DNA from: Granulicatella sp041433555
Lineage (GTDB): Bacteria > Bacillota > Bacilli > Lactobacillales > Aerococcaceae
Length of the DNA stretch: 29,012 nt
Assembly (NCBI RefSeq): GCF_041433555.1
Contig: NZ_JAPWBR010000024.1
Span: 1-29,012 of the forward strand
Direction: 5' to 3'
Numbering within the stretch: the first letter of the stretch is position 1; every line of letters starts with the position of its first letter. This document shows, one piece after another, positions 15,606 through 23,183 of this stretch. The notes under the pieces were generated by a model, which was given only the letters and a program-made list of their open reading frames with translations, did no database searches and was not told the origin of the DNA. The position numbers were made by a program, and so were the translations under genes.

Positions 15606-15689
15606 CAGAATATATCTTATCGTCTAAAAATATTATATCCCAAAAAATGTAAAATAAATTTGTTGTATCTTATTCTAAATTAGAAACAC

Positions 15690-15722
15690 AAAACCCTGAC
15701 CAGCAACGGCCAGGGTTATTTT
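15690..15722. terminator. Terminator, copy B of a duplicated pair
   Basis: AACCCTGACC pairs with GGCCAGGGTT; T-run to the right, A-rich to the left, so usable on both strands. It follows the stop of the small membrane protein gene on the minus strand. Near-duplicate of the hairpin at 14845-14877. Confidence 0.85.
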
Positions 15723-15726
15723 TTAA

Positions 15727-16041
15727 CTATTTTTTGAACAGCAATCCAATGAGTTGTCCTATGAGACTGACAACTGCATACATCAGAATATAAATGGCCG
15801 CAGAGTCATTTAGTAAAAAGAGATTCGGAATCCATAAGAGACCTATCACAATCGGGAAATACCAATAATATCCAAACTTTACTGAAAACAGCATCGAAAC
15901 CACAAAGACGATGACCGGAATTCCAATCAATAGTAAGAACATTGCACTTCCTGTATCTTGAATCAAAAACACAGGAATTAAATAATAGAGTAAAGCAACA
16001 ACAACGTACACCAGTAACTGTCTATACTTGGATGGCATCAT
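15727..16041 (-). CDS. Small membrane protein of unknown function (four helices)
   Basis: A 104-residue, almost wholly hydrophobic protein. Four membrane helices are visible at about 7-27, 32-52, 58-77 and 82-101, ending in the basic tail LLFKK. No known motif is recognised. Two ATG codons are adjacent; GGAGGGG upstream fits the second slightly better. An extended -10 promoter lies 36 bases upstream. It is a single-gene unit ending at the duplicated terminator. I cannot assign a function. Confidence 0.75.
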   Translation of the reverse strand: MMPSKYRQLLVYVVVALLYYLIPVFLIQDTGSAMFLLLIGIPVIVFVVSMLFSVKFGYYWYFPIVIGLLWIPNLFLLNDSAAIYILMYAVVSLIGQLIGLLFKK

Positions 16042-16076
16042 GACCCCTCCTCTATATATTCTATTTTCCTGTCCTC

Positions 16077-16085
16077 ATTATACCA
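16077..16085 (-). promoter_or_regulatory. Extended -10 promoter of the small membrane protein gene
   Basis: Minus strand TGGTATAAT is a perfect extended -10 about 36 bases before the start codon; no clear -35 is seen. Confidence 0.6.
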
Positions 16086-16118
16086 TATCTCCTTTAAAAT
16101 CGAGTGCTATTTTTGGCA

Positions 16119-16154
16119 CTAAAAAAGCATGAAACAAATTTGTTCCATGCTTAC
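16119..16154 (-). terminator. Terminator after the DUF1002 gene
   Basis: AAGCATG(G)AACA pairs with TGTT(T)CATGCTT around an AAATT loop and is followed by TTTTTT on the minus strand, shortly after the DUF1002 stop. Confidence 0.85.
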
Positions 16155-16164
16155 GATTCACACT

Positions 16165-17115
16165 TTAGTTTTGTGAGAAGAGATTTTTGATGGCATCAAA
16201 AATCGATTGGAAGAATTGGGCGATCTTATCGAGCCATCCTTCGTTTTTGGCTTGTTCGACTAAGCTGTTAATCTTTTCGCTGACTGATTTTGACAAGCTA
16301 TTTAATTGCTCTAATACTTGCTTGGAATCAATTGCACTTGTGTTTTGATAGTTTTGCGCAAAAGCGACTAGTGCATTAATTTGGTCTTGAGAAATCACAT
16401 TTTGTAATGAGTTGTTCTTCAAGGCCTCGTTAATAATGCGCTCGATATCTTCTTTTGTTGCTAATTGACCTTGCTTTTGTTTGAGTTCCGCAAGTTCTTT
16501 CTTGATTTCAATCATCGCTTTATCGAGTTTTGAAGAATCGAAACCTTTAGCGTTCGCATTTTCTTGCGCGATTTTATTCGTGACTTCTAGCTCTTGTTGC
16601 GCCACTTCGGTACGTTTGGCATCCAGTTGTACTCCGTTCGCTTCGAAGGCTTTATATACCCCTGTTAAGGCGGATTCACCGGTTACTTTCGATACGGCTG
16701 CAACTTCGATTTCCGCATCCGTTACACCTGCCGTAATCGCCGCATTGGCATATTGCTCGGCAGTGACCAGTGTGATGTTTTCAGGCGTCTTGATTTTCAC
16801 CTTTACGCCTGTGCCTTTATCTGTCTTTTGAACCATCACAGATGAAATCATGACAGACGTATTCCCGTCACCACTTCCAAGATATTTAATTAAATCTTGT
16901 CCGGTTGCTGTTTCCGTTAATACGGTATTTGGATCTTTAATGCCTAATAATTGAGAAGTTTGCTGAATTTGCGCCTCGCTGAGTCCACCACCATAAACCA
17001 CGGTTGGTTTTCCCCATTTTTCATTAACGGTCGTTGTATCGATGGCATATGCATTCTTCATGGATAATCCCATCAATGCAAGGACGACTGCGGTTGCCTT
17101 CACCCATTTTTTCAT
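16165..17115 (-). CDS. Secreted DUF1002-family protein (YpuA-like)
   Basis: A 316-residue exported protein. The first 24 residues form a Sec signal peptide (MKKWVK, hydrophobic core, cleavage after NAYA). The mature part starts with the DUF1002 core (about 30-190: KPTVVYGGGLSEAQI, TGQDLIKYLG), then a charged helical, possibly coiled-coil stretch (about 190-235), a linker, and a C-terminal amphipathic helix WLDKIAQFFQSIFDAIKNLF. There is no lipobox or LPXTG, so it should be released or held by interactions. AAAGGAGGT precedes the ATG. The biochemical function of DUF1002 is unknown. Confidence 0.88.
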   Translation of the reverse strand: MKKWVKATAVVLALMGLSMKNAYAIDTTTVNEKWGKPTVVYGGGLSEAQIQQTSQLLGIKDPNTVLTETATGQDLIKYLGSGDGNTSVMISSVMVQKTDKGTGVKVKIKTPENITLVTAEQYANAAITAGVTDAEIEVAAVSKVTGESALTGVYKAFEANGVQLDAKRTEVAQQELEVTNKIAQENANAKGFDSSKLDKAMIEIKKELAELKQKQGQLATKEDIERIINEALKNNSLQNVISQDQINALVAFAQNYQNTSAIDSKQVLEQLNSLSKSVSEKINSLVEQAKNEGWLDKIAQFFQSIFDAIKNLFSQN

Positions 17116-17140
17116 GAATGAACCTCCTTTGTTTTCAATC

Positions 17141-17168
17141 GTAACTCATTCGTTACAAGTCTAGTATA
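17141..17168 (-). promoter_or_regulatory. DUF1002 gene promoter with operator-like inverted repeat
   Basis: Minus strand -10 TATACT (17163-17168) is followed, over the expected transcription start, by the perfect inverted repeat GTAAC-N6-GTTAC (17141-17156). The -35 would fall in the trkH terminator stem. The same GTAAC-N6-GTTAC layout covers the promoter at the right end of the window. Confidence 0.5.
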
Positions 17169-17213
17169 CAAAAAGAACTTTAAGAAAAAAGTGTTCTTTC
17201 CTTAAAGTTCTTT
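17169..17213 (-). terminator. Terminator after trkH
   Basis: AAAGAACTTTAAG pairs perfectly with CTTAAAGTTCTTT around a 16-base loop, with a short T-run on the minus strand, about 20 bases past the trkH stop. Confidence 0.8.
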
Positions 17214-17234
17214 ATCTATTTGTTTAAGAATTGG

Positions 17235-18698
17235 TTAACGTCTACGCGCAAATGCCTTCATTGTTGTTGGTGAGAAAAGCATGATGATTGGATAAATTTC
17301 CAAACGTCCTGCAATCATCCCAATCGCAAGTACAAAAGTATTGAAATCAGAATACATTGAGAAGTTGCTTGTAGGTCCTACTTGACCAAGCCCCGGCCCG
17401 ATGTTGTTAAAGGTTGCGGCCACACTTGAGAAGGCTGTTGTAAAATCGCCTGCTTCAAATGACACACACAGTAATAACACAAGGAAGAACAGTACATATA
17501 CGATTAAGTAGTTGGCGATACTCTTCTCCATCTTATTATCGATTGGTTTTCCGTTCATCGTTGGAACAAACACTCGACGTGGTTGCCCCATGCGTTTTAA
17601 TTCGGCAATCGCACTCTTGAAGTACACGACAATACGAGAGACTTTAATCCCACCGGCCGTTGAACCTGCACATCCTCCGATAAACATCAATAGTAAGAGG
17701 AGCACATGTGGGAACAAGCCCCAGAGTCCAAAGTCGACGGTCGAATATCCGGTAGTCGTAATAATCGATGATACCGTGAAGAACACGCTACGAATTGGAA
17801 CACCTAATGCAGATTGGGTAATCGACAATACGATGAAAATAATCATTGTAACGCTGAGGACAATTCCAACATACGTACGCATTTCTTCGTCTTTAATCAC
17901 ATCTTTCACAGCGCCTAGAAGAATGAAGTAATACAAGTTAAAGTTGATTCCAAAGAGCATCATCCCTACCCCGATAATCCATTCAACGGCTGCTGGGTTA
18001 GCGTAAATACTAAATCCGGCATTGTTAATCCCGAATCCACCTGTCCCTGCAGTACCAAACGATAGAAGCAAGGCATCAAAGAGTGGCACTTGGAAGACGA
18101 CTAAGATAATCGTCAATACGGCTGTCATCGCTAAATAAATCATATATAAGATTTGTGCCGTATGGGCTAATTTCGATACGAGTTTTCCAAACACAGGACC
18201 TGGAACTTCCGCACGCATTAGCTGCACGGATTCAGAACCATGACTTGGAAGAATCGCAAGTGCGAATACCAGTACCCCCATCCCACCGACTAAGTGAGTG
18301 AAGCTTCTCCAAAATAATGAAGAATGTGCGAGCACGGATAGGTCTGGAATAATACTTGAACCGGTCGTCGTTAATCCACTTGCCGTTTCAAAGAAGGCAT
18401 CCACTACATTTGGGATTTCTCCTGTGAAGACAAATGGCAACCCACCAAAGAACGAGAGTAAAATCCAGCTTAAGGCTACGGTTACGACCCCGTCACGCGC
18501 CATGATTTTTAGTGGCTCTGGCTTTTTAAAGCTTAAGAGAAGCCCAATCACAAGTAGTAGCAGAATCGTTCCAGCATAAGCCAGTTTTTGAGTCAATGAC
18601 TCATGATAAATAAAGCTAACAATCAGTGGTAAGGCTAAGAGCGCCGCTTCAACTTGAAGCATTTTTCCCACGAAATAGCGAACTGTTTTGATATTCAT
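17235..18698 (-). CDS. trkH: TrkH-family potassium uptake membrane subunit
   Basis: A 487-residue K+ transporter of the TrkH branch, longer than the KtrB at 10-11.6 kb. Four filter segments are visible, each with its glycine: LTTTGSS, GTGGFG, ITTTGYS and FNNIGPG. About ten membrane helices in total. The start ATG follows AGAGGTG. It is preceded at 10 bases by trkA, forming a two-gene operon ending at the terminator to the left. The partner has two RCK modules, so this is a true Trk system distinct from the Ktr pair. Confidence 0.95.
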   Translation of the reverse strand: MNIKTVRYFVGKMLQVEAALLALPLIVSFIYHESLTQKLAYAGTILLLLVIGLLLSFKKPEPLKIMARDGVVTVALSWILLSFFGGLPFVFTGEIPNVVDAFFETASGLTTTGSSIIPDLSVLAHSSLFWRSFTHLVGGMGVLVFALAILPSHGSESVQLMRAEVPGPVFGKLVSKLAHTAQILYMIYLAMTAVLTIILVVFQVPLFDALLLSFGTAGTGGFGINNAGFSIYANPAAVEWIIGVGMMLFGINFNLYYFILLGAVKDVIKDEEMRTYVGIVLSVTMIIFIVLSITQSALGVPIRSVFFTVSSIITTTGYSTVDFGLWGLFPHVLLLLLMFIGGCAGSTAGGIKVSRIVVYFKSAIAELKRMGQPRRVFVPTMNGKPIDNKMEKSIANYLIVYVLFFLVLLLCVSFEAGDFTTAFSSVAATFNNIGPGLGQVGPTSNFSMYSDFNTFVLAIGMIAGRLEIYPIIMLFSPTTMKAFARRR

Positions 18699-18708
18699 TC
18701 AGACACCT

Positions 18709-20061
18709 CTATTCCAAAATGTCGTTAATGTCATCAAAGTCTTTTTCCGTTGTAACGACGATTACTTTATCAAATGGCTCGATTGTGTCACTACCAGCTG
18801 GATAAATCAGTTGTTCCCCACGCACGATAAACGCAATCAAGAGGTTTGATTTTGTCTTCAATTCTGATAAAGGAATGCCGCAAATCCCACTATTCTTTTG
18901 AACGCGGAATTGAAGTGCTTCAACTTGGTTATCCGCTAAACGGTATAACGCTTCGACATTAGATCCTTGTGTGTTCGAACGTGAACGCACGAATTGGATA
19001 ATTTCGTTCGCAACGATACGTTTTGGCGTCACGACTGATTGATTATCAAAGCCTTTAAACACTTTAAGAAGTGCTGGACGGCTCATCTTCGTAATAATCT
19101 TTGGTACACCTTGTTGTTTCGCATACGCTGAAAGAATTAAGTTTTCTTCGTCAATCCCTGTCATCGATACAAACACATCATATTCTGTAATACGTTGTTC
19201 TTCTAATACATCGTGGTCTGTTCCATCGGCATGAATGATGGTTGAATGTGGGAACGCATAGCTTAAAGTTTCACAGCGTTCTTCATTGACTTCGATGACT
19301 TTGGTGTTGATTTTTGTTTGTTTCAACATATTGAGTAAGTAATAAGTAATACGTCCACCACCGACAATCGTAGCAGAAGACACACTCTTCTTTTCTTGAC
19401 CTGTTAATTTTAAGAAATTGCGAAGGTCTGGATACGCCCCTGTAATAAATACATGGTCTCCTTCTTCAAGTGTTGAATCCCCATCTGGAATGAAGCTTTG
19501 ATCATTACGGTGAATCACACAGATTAAGATAGATTCAAATCGATTACGCACTTCTTTTAGAGTCAATCCTGCAAGAGCGGAACCTTCGTTGATTTCTAAT
19601 TCGAGTAAACTTACACGATTCCCAACGAAATTTTCTACACTTAATGCAGAAGGATAATTAAAGTTATTGGCGATATCACGAGCCGTAGAAAGCTCTGGGT
19701 TAATTAGCAATGAAATCCCTAGACTTTCACGAACGAGTTGTAATTGTTGTGAATACTCAGGGTTACGCACACGCGCAACAGTGTATTCCGCCCCAATTTT
19801 CTTCGCAAGAATAGATGCAATAATATTAATTTCATCCATTTCCGTTACAGAAATAAAGATGTCACAGTTCTCCACTCCTGCTTCCACAAGAATGTCGTAG
19901 CTGGCACCATTTCCGCAAATCCCCATAATATCGAATTTATTTAGTAAACGATCGATTAAATCTTGGTTTTTATCAATCAATACAATGTCATTTTCTTCTG
20001 TCGAGAGCTCCTGGCAAATCACTTCGCCGACTTTTCCCCCACCGACAACAACAATTTTCAT
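18709..20061 (-). CDS. trkA: Trk potassium transport regulatory protein TrkA
   Basis: A 450-residue cytosolic protein with two tandem RCK_N-RCK_C modules. The first Rossmann loop is GGGKVGEVIC (about 7-16) with LIDKN as the nucleotide acid; the second begins VGGGRITYYLL (about 230). Each is followed by an RCK_C domain with ISLSELK/LTLKEVR-type motifs. Double length separates it from KtrA. The ATG follows TGGAGG. It leads the trkA-trkH operon from a near-consensus promoter and gates TrkH in response to nucleotides. Confidence 0.95.
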   Translation of the reverse strand: MKIVVVGGGKVGEVICQELSTEENDIVLIDKNQDLIDRLLNKFDIMGICGNGASYDILVEAGVENCDIFISVTEMDEINIIASILAKKIGAEYTVARVRNPEYSQQLQLVRESLGISLLINPELSTARDIANNFNYPSALSVENFVGNRVSLLELEINEGSALAGLTLKEVRNRFESILICVIHRNDQSFIPDGDSTLEEGDHVFITGAYPDLRNFLKLTGQEKKSVSSATIVGGGRITYYLLNMLKQTKINTKVIEVNEERCETLSYAFPHSTIIHADGTDHDVLEEQRITEYDVFVSMTGIDEENLILSAYAKQQGVPKIITKMSRPALLKVFKGFDNQSVVTPKRIVANEIIQFVRSRSNTQGSNVEALYRLADNQVEALQFRVQKNSGICGIPLSELKTKSNLLIAFIVRGEQLIYPAGSDTIEPFDKVIVVTTEKDFDDINDILE

Positions 20062-20098
20062 TTTGTTTCCTCCAGATTGAAAAATCTTATACCTTCCT

Positions 20099-20127
20099 AT
20101 TTTACCTGTCTAGTGTGAAAAGGTCAA
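20099..20127 (-). promoter_or_regulatory. Promoter of trkA-trkH
   Basis: Minus strand TTGACC and TAAAAT with exactly 17-base spacing, 37 bases before the trkA ATG. Confidence 0.7.
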
Positions 20128-20183
20128 AGTTTATCTTGTTTTCTAAAGGGGCAAGGCGTGTTACACTAAGGTCGGAGGTCATT

Positions 20184-20618
20184 ATGAACGAACACGAATT
20201 ACAACAATTAACCCAGGAGATTTCGCGAAGCTCTTTTCACCGCGAATTCACGCACAAAATTACGTATAACAGACGCCTACGTTCCAGCGGAGGTCGCTAT
20301 CTGTTGAAAACGGGAAATATCGAGATTAATCCCCTTGTCGAACAAGAACTGGGGCTCGAAGCGCTCATTGGCGTCATCAAACATGAACTCTGCCATTATC
20401 ACTTGCATCAAACTGGTGGCGGCTATCGTCACAGAGATGCTGACTTTAAGCGCCTCCTTCATCAAGTAGGCGGAAGTCGCTTTGTCGAACGCATGAAGGA
20501 ACCGAATTTCATTTACGAATGTACAGCGTGCCATCACCGCTACCCTAGAATGCGCAAGATGAACACGAATCGCTATGTATGTGGAAAATGTCGTGGAAAA
20601 TTAATCCTTTTAGATTGA
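20184..20618 (+). CDS. SprT-like zinc metalloprotease-fold protein (SprL)
   Basis: A 144-residue SprT-like protein. Seen: HELCH (67-71) as the HExxH zinc site in VIKHELCHYHLHQ, and a C-terminal zinc ribbon with C113/C116 and C133/C136. The start is ATG 20184 after GGAGGT; an in-frame extension 69 bases upstream covers the promoter region and is rejected. Bacterial SprT/SprL function is poorly known; eukaryotic SPRTN cleaves DNA-protein crosslinks, so a DNA-repair role is possible but unproven. Its stop codon overlaps the -35 element of the tRNA-Leu promoter. Confidence 0.9.
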   Translation: MNEHELQQLTQEISRSSFHREFTHKITYNRRLRSSGGRYLLKTGNIEINPLVEQELGLEALIGVIKHELCHYHLHQTGGGYRHRDADFKRLLHQVGGSRFVERMKEPNFIYECTACHHRYPRMRKMNTNRYVCGKCRGKLILLD

Positions 20619-20643
20619 AATTCCAGCAAACATTTGATAAACT
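20615..20643 (+). promoter_or_regulatory. Promoter of tRNA-Leu
   Basis: TTGAAA, 17 bases, TAAACT, ending 11 bases before the first tRNA base. The -35 overlaps the SprT-like gene stop. Confidence 0.75.
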
Positions 20644-20654
20644 AAAAGAGTTCT

Positions 20655-20737
20655 GCGGTCGTGGCGGAATGGCAGACGCGCTGTCTTGAGGGGGCAGTGG
20701 GTGTATACCTGTGCGGGTTCAAGTCCCGCCGGCCGCA
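20655..20737 (+). tRNA. tRNA-Leu (anticodon GAG)
   Basis: Full cloverleaf of a class II tRNA. Acceptor GCGGTCG pairs with CGGCCGC (one G-U). The anticodon stem CTGTC/GGCAG holds the loop TTGAGGG, with anticodon GAG at 20688-20690 (reads CUU/CUC). A long variable arm (GTGGGTGTATACCTGTG) marks it as leucine, and the T arm is GCGGG-TTCAAGT-CCCGC. The discriminator is A; CCA is not encoded. It has its own promoter and terminator. Confidence 0.97.
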
Positions 20738-20748
20738 TAAACAAAACG

Positions 20749-20785
20749 AAATACGCTAGATGGATAACCATCTAGCGTATTTTTG
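20749..20785. terminator. Terminator after tRNA-Leu, shared with gor
   Basis: ATACGCTAGATGG pairs perfectly with CCATCTAGCGTAT around ATAA, with TTTTT to the right and an A-rich left flank, so it serves the tRNA on the plus strand and probably gor on the minus strand. Confidence 0.9.
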
Positions 20786-20812
20786 TGCATGTATTTTGTA
20801 CTAGCCTAGTTG

Positions 20813-22162
20813 TTAGCGCATTATTACAAACTCTTCGCTTCCAGTTGGATGGATTGCTACGGTTGCGTCGAAGTCAGCTTTGGTTGCGCCCATTTTAATC
20901 GCTACGGCAAAGCCTTGAATCATTTCGTCAACGCCATATCCAATCCCGTGGAGGCCGACTACTTTTTCGTCTGCTCCTGCTGTGATGAGTTTGAAGAGCG
21001 CTTGTTGGTGATGGCTTGTCACGGCTGAATACATTCCAGCAAACGTTGATAAGTATGCCTTCACGTTTTCTTTGCCATACTCTTTCACGGCTTGTTCTTC
21101 TGAAAGCCCCACTGTTCCAATGGCTGGATGTGAGAACACGACTGTTGGAATTGTTGAGTAGTCCATTTTCGCGTTTGTTTGTCCGTTAAATAAACGTTCT
21201 GCTAGTGTGCGTCCTGCTTTAATCGCTACTGGCGTCAATTCTTTTTCACCAGAAGCATCTCCCAGTGCGTACACACCTTGAGCTGTAGTTTCTTGGAATT
21301 CATTCACTTTGATAAATCCACGTTCTGTTAATTCCACGCCTGCTGCTTCAAGGTTTAATCCTTCTGTATGAGGAATGCGTCCTGTTGCCCAAATCACTTT
21401 TTCAGCAGCAAAAGTTGTTCCATCTTCGAAATGAATTTCCACACTACCATCTTTAAGTTGAACCAATTTTTGTGGCACTTTGTTTGTGTGCAATGTTGGT
21501 CCTGATTTTTCCATTTCCGCAATGAGTACTTCAATAATCGAATGGTCGAAGTTACGTAAAGGACGATCGCGGCGAACGAAAAGGTCTGTCTTCACGCCTA
21601 GCGCATGTAAGACACCCGAAAGTTCTACAGCAATATATCCAGCGCCTAAGATAGCTACTGATTGTGGCAGTTCGTCCCATGCAAACACATCGTCAGAAGT
21701 GCCCCCAAGTTCTTTTCCTTCCACGTTTGGAATGGCAGGTTTTGCCCCTGTCGCAATTACGATATGGTTGGCACGGTACTCTTCCCCATTCACTTCAATC
21801 GTGTGGGCATCGATAAAGCGCGCGTACCCTTTAATCACGGTTACGTTGTTGCGTTCAAAAGTTCCATTATAAGAGTTACGTGAACGGTCAATATAGGCTT
21901 CACGGTTTTTCTTGAGTGTCGCAAAATCAAAAGTGACATTTTCTGCGGTAAACCCATAGTCTGGACCATATGCGTGAATCGCCTCTGCAATTTGCGCACC
22001 ATACCACATAATTTTCTTAGGAACACAGCCGATATTCACACAGGTTCCTCCAAGTAAGTTTCCTTCTACTACGGCTACACGGGCACCATGCATGGCTGCA
22101 CGGTTTGCTGTGGCAATACCGCCACTACCACCACCGATAGAAATTAAATCAAATGTTTTCAT
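20813..22162 (-). CDS. gor: Glutathione-disulfide reductase
   Basis: A 449-residue FAD/NADPH flavoprotein that reduces oxidised glutathione in the cytosol. Seen: FAD loop GGGSGG (10-15), redox cysteines C41 and C46 in GGTCVNIGCVPKK, an NAD(P)-binding GAGYIA with downstream FVRRDR whose arginines favour NADPH, the FAD motif YALGD, and the C-terminal catalytic HPTGSEE (H438, E443). The glutathione rather than lipoamide call rests on overall similarity and lack of a lipoyl partner gene. TGGAGGATGAGCA gives a ribosome site before the ATG. Its promoter overlaps the end of a large palindrome. Confidence 0.93.
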   Translation of the reverse strand: MKTFDLISIGGGSGGIATANRAAMHGARVAVVEGNLLGGTCVNIGCVPKKIMWYGAQIAEAIHAYGPDYGFTAENVTFDFATLKKNREAYIDRSRNSYNGTFERNNVTVIKGYARFIDAHTIEVNGEEYRANHIVIATGAKPAIPNVEGKELGGTSDDVFAWDELPQSVAILGAGYIAVELSGVLHALGVKTDLFVRRDRPLRNFDHSIIEVLIAEMEKSGPTLHTNKVPQKLVQLKDGSVEIHFEDGTTFAAEKVIWATGRIPHTEGLNLEAAGVELTERGFIKVNEFQETTAQGVYALGDASGEKELTPVAIKAGRTLAERLFNGQTNAKMDYSTIPTVVFSHPAIGTVGLSEEQAVKEYGKENVKAYLSTFAGMYSAVTSHHQQALFKLITAGADEKVVGLHGIGYGVDEMIQGFAVAIKMGATKADFDATVAIHPTGSEEFVIMR

Positions 22163-22191
22163 TGCTCATCCTCCATTTTTTGGTCACACTC

Positions 22192-22221
22192 ATTCTATCA
22201 GATCGCTTTTGCTTTTGTCTT
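22192..22221 (-). promoter_or_regulatory. Candidate promoter of gor
   Basis: Minus strand AAGACA and TAGAAT with 18-base spacing, 29 bases before the gor ATG. Both elements lie within the left end of the 300-bp palindrome, so the element appears to supply or to have landed on the promoter. Confidence 0.45.
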
Positions 22222-22497
22222 AAACTCTGCTCATGAAATTAGTTTAGGCACAGAAAAAATGATTACTGCAAAGCCTTGCGGCTTTCTTTTATAATCGCTG
22301 TTACGGGGCACCGGTGTAAGCCATGGTCTTACACCTTCGAAGCCTCAAACGCGGAGTAAGGAACAAGTTCCTACTCCGCGTAATTCTTCTTCGCTGCAAA
22401 TTCCCGTTACTGCGATTATAAAAAGCCGCCAGCTCCTTCGTAATCATTTTATGTGCTATTTATTTTATGAGTCTAAGTTAAAAATACTCTGATAGAA
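22193..22497. mobile_element. Imperfect 300-bp palindrome with terminal inverted repeats (MITE-like)
   Basis: Fills the gene-free stretch between gor and the C39-like gene. Ends are a perfect 10-bp inverted repeat: TTCTATCAGA (22193-22202) and TCTGATAGAA (22488-22497). The halves align as reverse complements over most of their length: AATGATTAC near 22258-22266 with GTAATCATT near 22440-22448, and a TATAATCGC/GCGATTATA pair near 22290 and 22412. The centre holds two nested hairpins, GTGTAAG/CTTACAC (22314-22333) and GCGGAGTA/TACTCCGC (22351-22379). No open reading frame of note. A non-autonomous element is the best guess; no target duplication is obvious. Confidence 0.6.
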
Positions 22498-22607
22498 CGA
22501 TGTGACAAATAATAGACTCTTCGCTCCTTACTACTGTGCTGAAACATTCATTCTGCTTTTCATTCTGTAAGCTGGGTGCTGTCTAGTTGGTTCTTAAGGT
22601 GCTGAGA

Positions 22608-23150
22608 CTAGAGCTTTTCAATCCAGAGGGCGCAGAGTGTTTGGACGGCTGGGATAACTGTTGTGATTGAGCCGTGGTTATCGTATGCCTTGTACCAGAG
22701 TTTACCGGTTGAATCGAAGGCGTATTGGTACACGACGAGCCAATGATTCTTATACGGGCTACCAAGAGCGGCTGTTGTTCCTACGACAACAGGTACACCG
22801 TCTTCAAGGAGTCCGGGCACGACCTTTTCACTAAATAAATTAAAGTGTGTCTTATAACCGTATTTCTTCCACTCATTATTGAGTCCGCGTTGGACATCCC
22901 AATAGAAAGTTCCGCGATATGGCAGTGCGTATTCAATTGAGGCTTCCATGCCTTTTAAAAGCTCGTCCATCGATTGAGTCACGACGCCTTCGCGTTTCGC
23001 CACGAGGACGGTTAAGCAAGCAGCCGCATACGTTCCGCAAACCCCTGGCGTCTTTTCATTTACATAAGCTTTGAACGGCTCCATCTCACTCTCAGCGAGG
23101 CCTCGCCATTCAACTTTCTCTTCTAAGCTGTGTTTCTTCTCCCACTTCAT
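22608..23150 (-). CDS. C39-like papain-fold cysteine peptidase, cytosolic
   Basis: A 180-residue protein of the C39-like peptidase fold. A plausible triad is visible: C38 in TPGVCGTYAAA, H136 in KNHWLVVYQY and D157/N158 in KAYDNHG. There is no signal peptide or membrane helix, unlike bacteriocin-processing C39 domains fused to ABC exporters. The start chosen is the third-codon ATG (23150), 7 bases after GGAG; the earlier ATG is too close to that site. It follows gpmA by 33 bases and shares its promoter. No terminator is clear downstream. Substrate unknown. Confidence 0.75.
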   Translation of the reverse strand: MKWEKKHSLEEKVEWRGLAESEMEPFKAYVNEKTPGVCGTYAAACLTVLVAKREGVVTQSMDELLKGMEASIEYALPYRGTFYWDVQRGLNNEWKKYGYKTHFNLFSEKVVPGLLEDGVPVVVGTTAALGSPYKNHWLVVYQYAFDSTGKLWYKAYDNHGSITTVIPAVQTLCALWIEKL

Positions 23151-23183
23151 TCGCATTCTCCTTATTGTTCAACATAATCGTCT

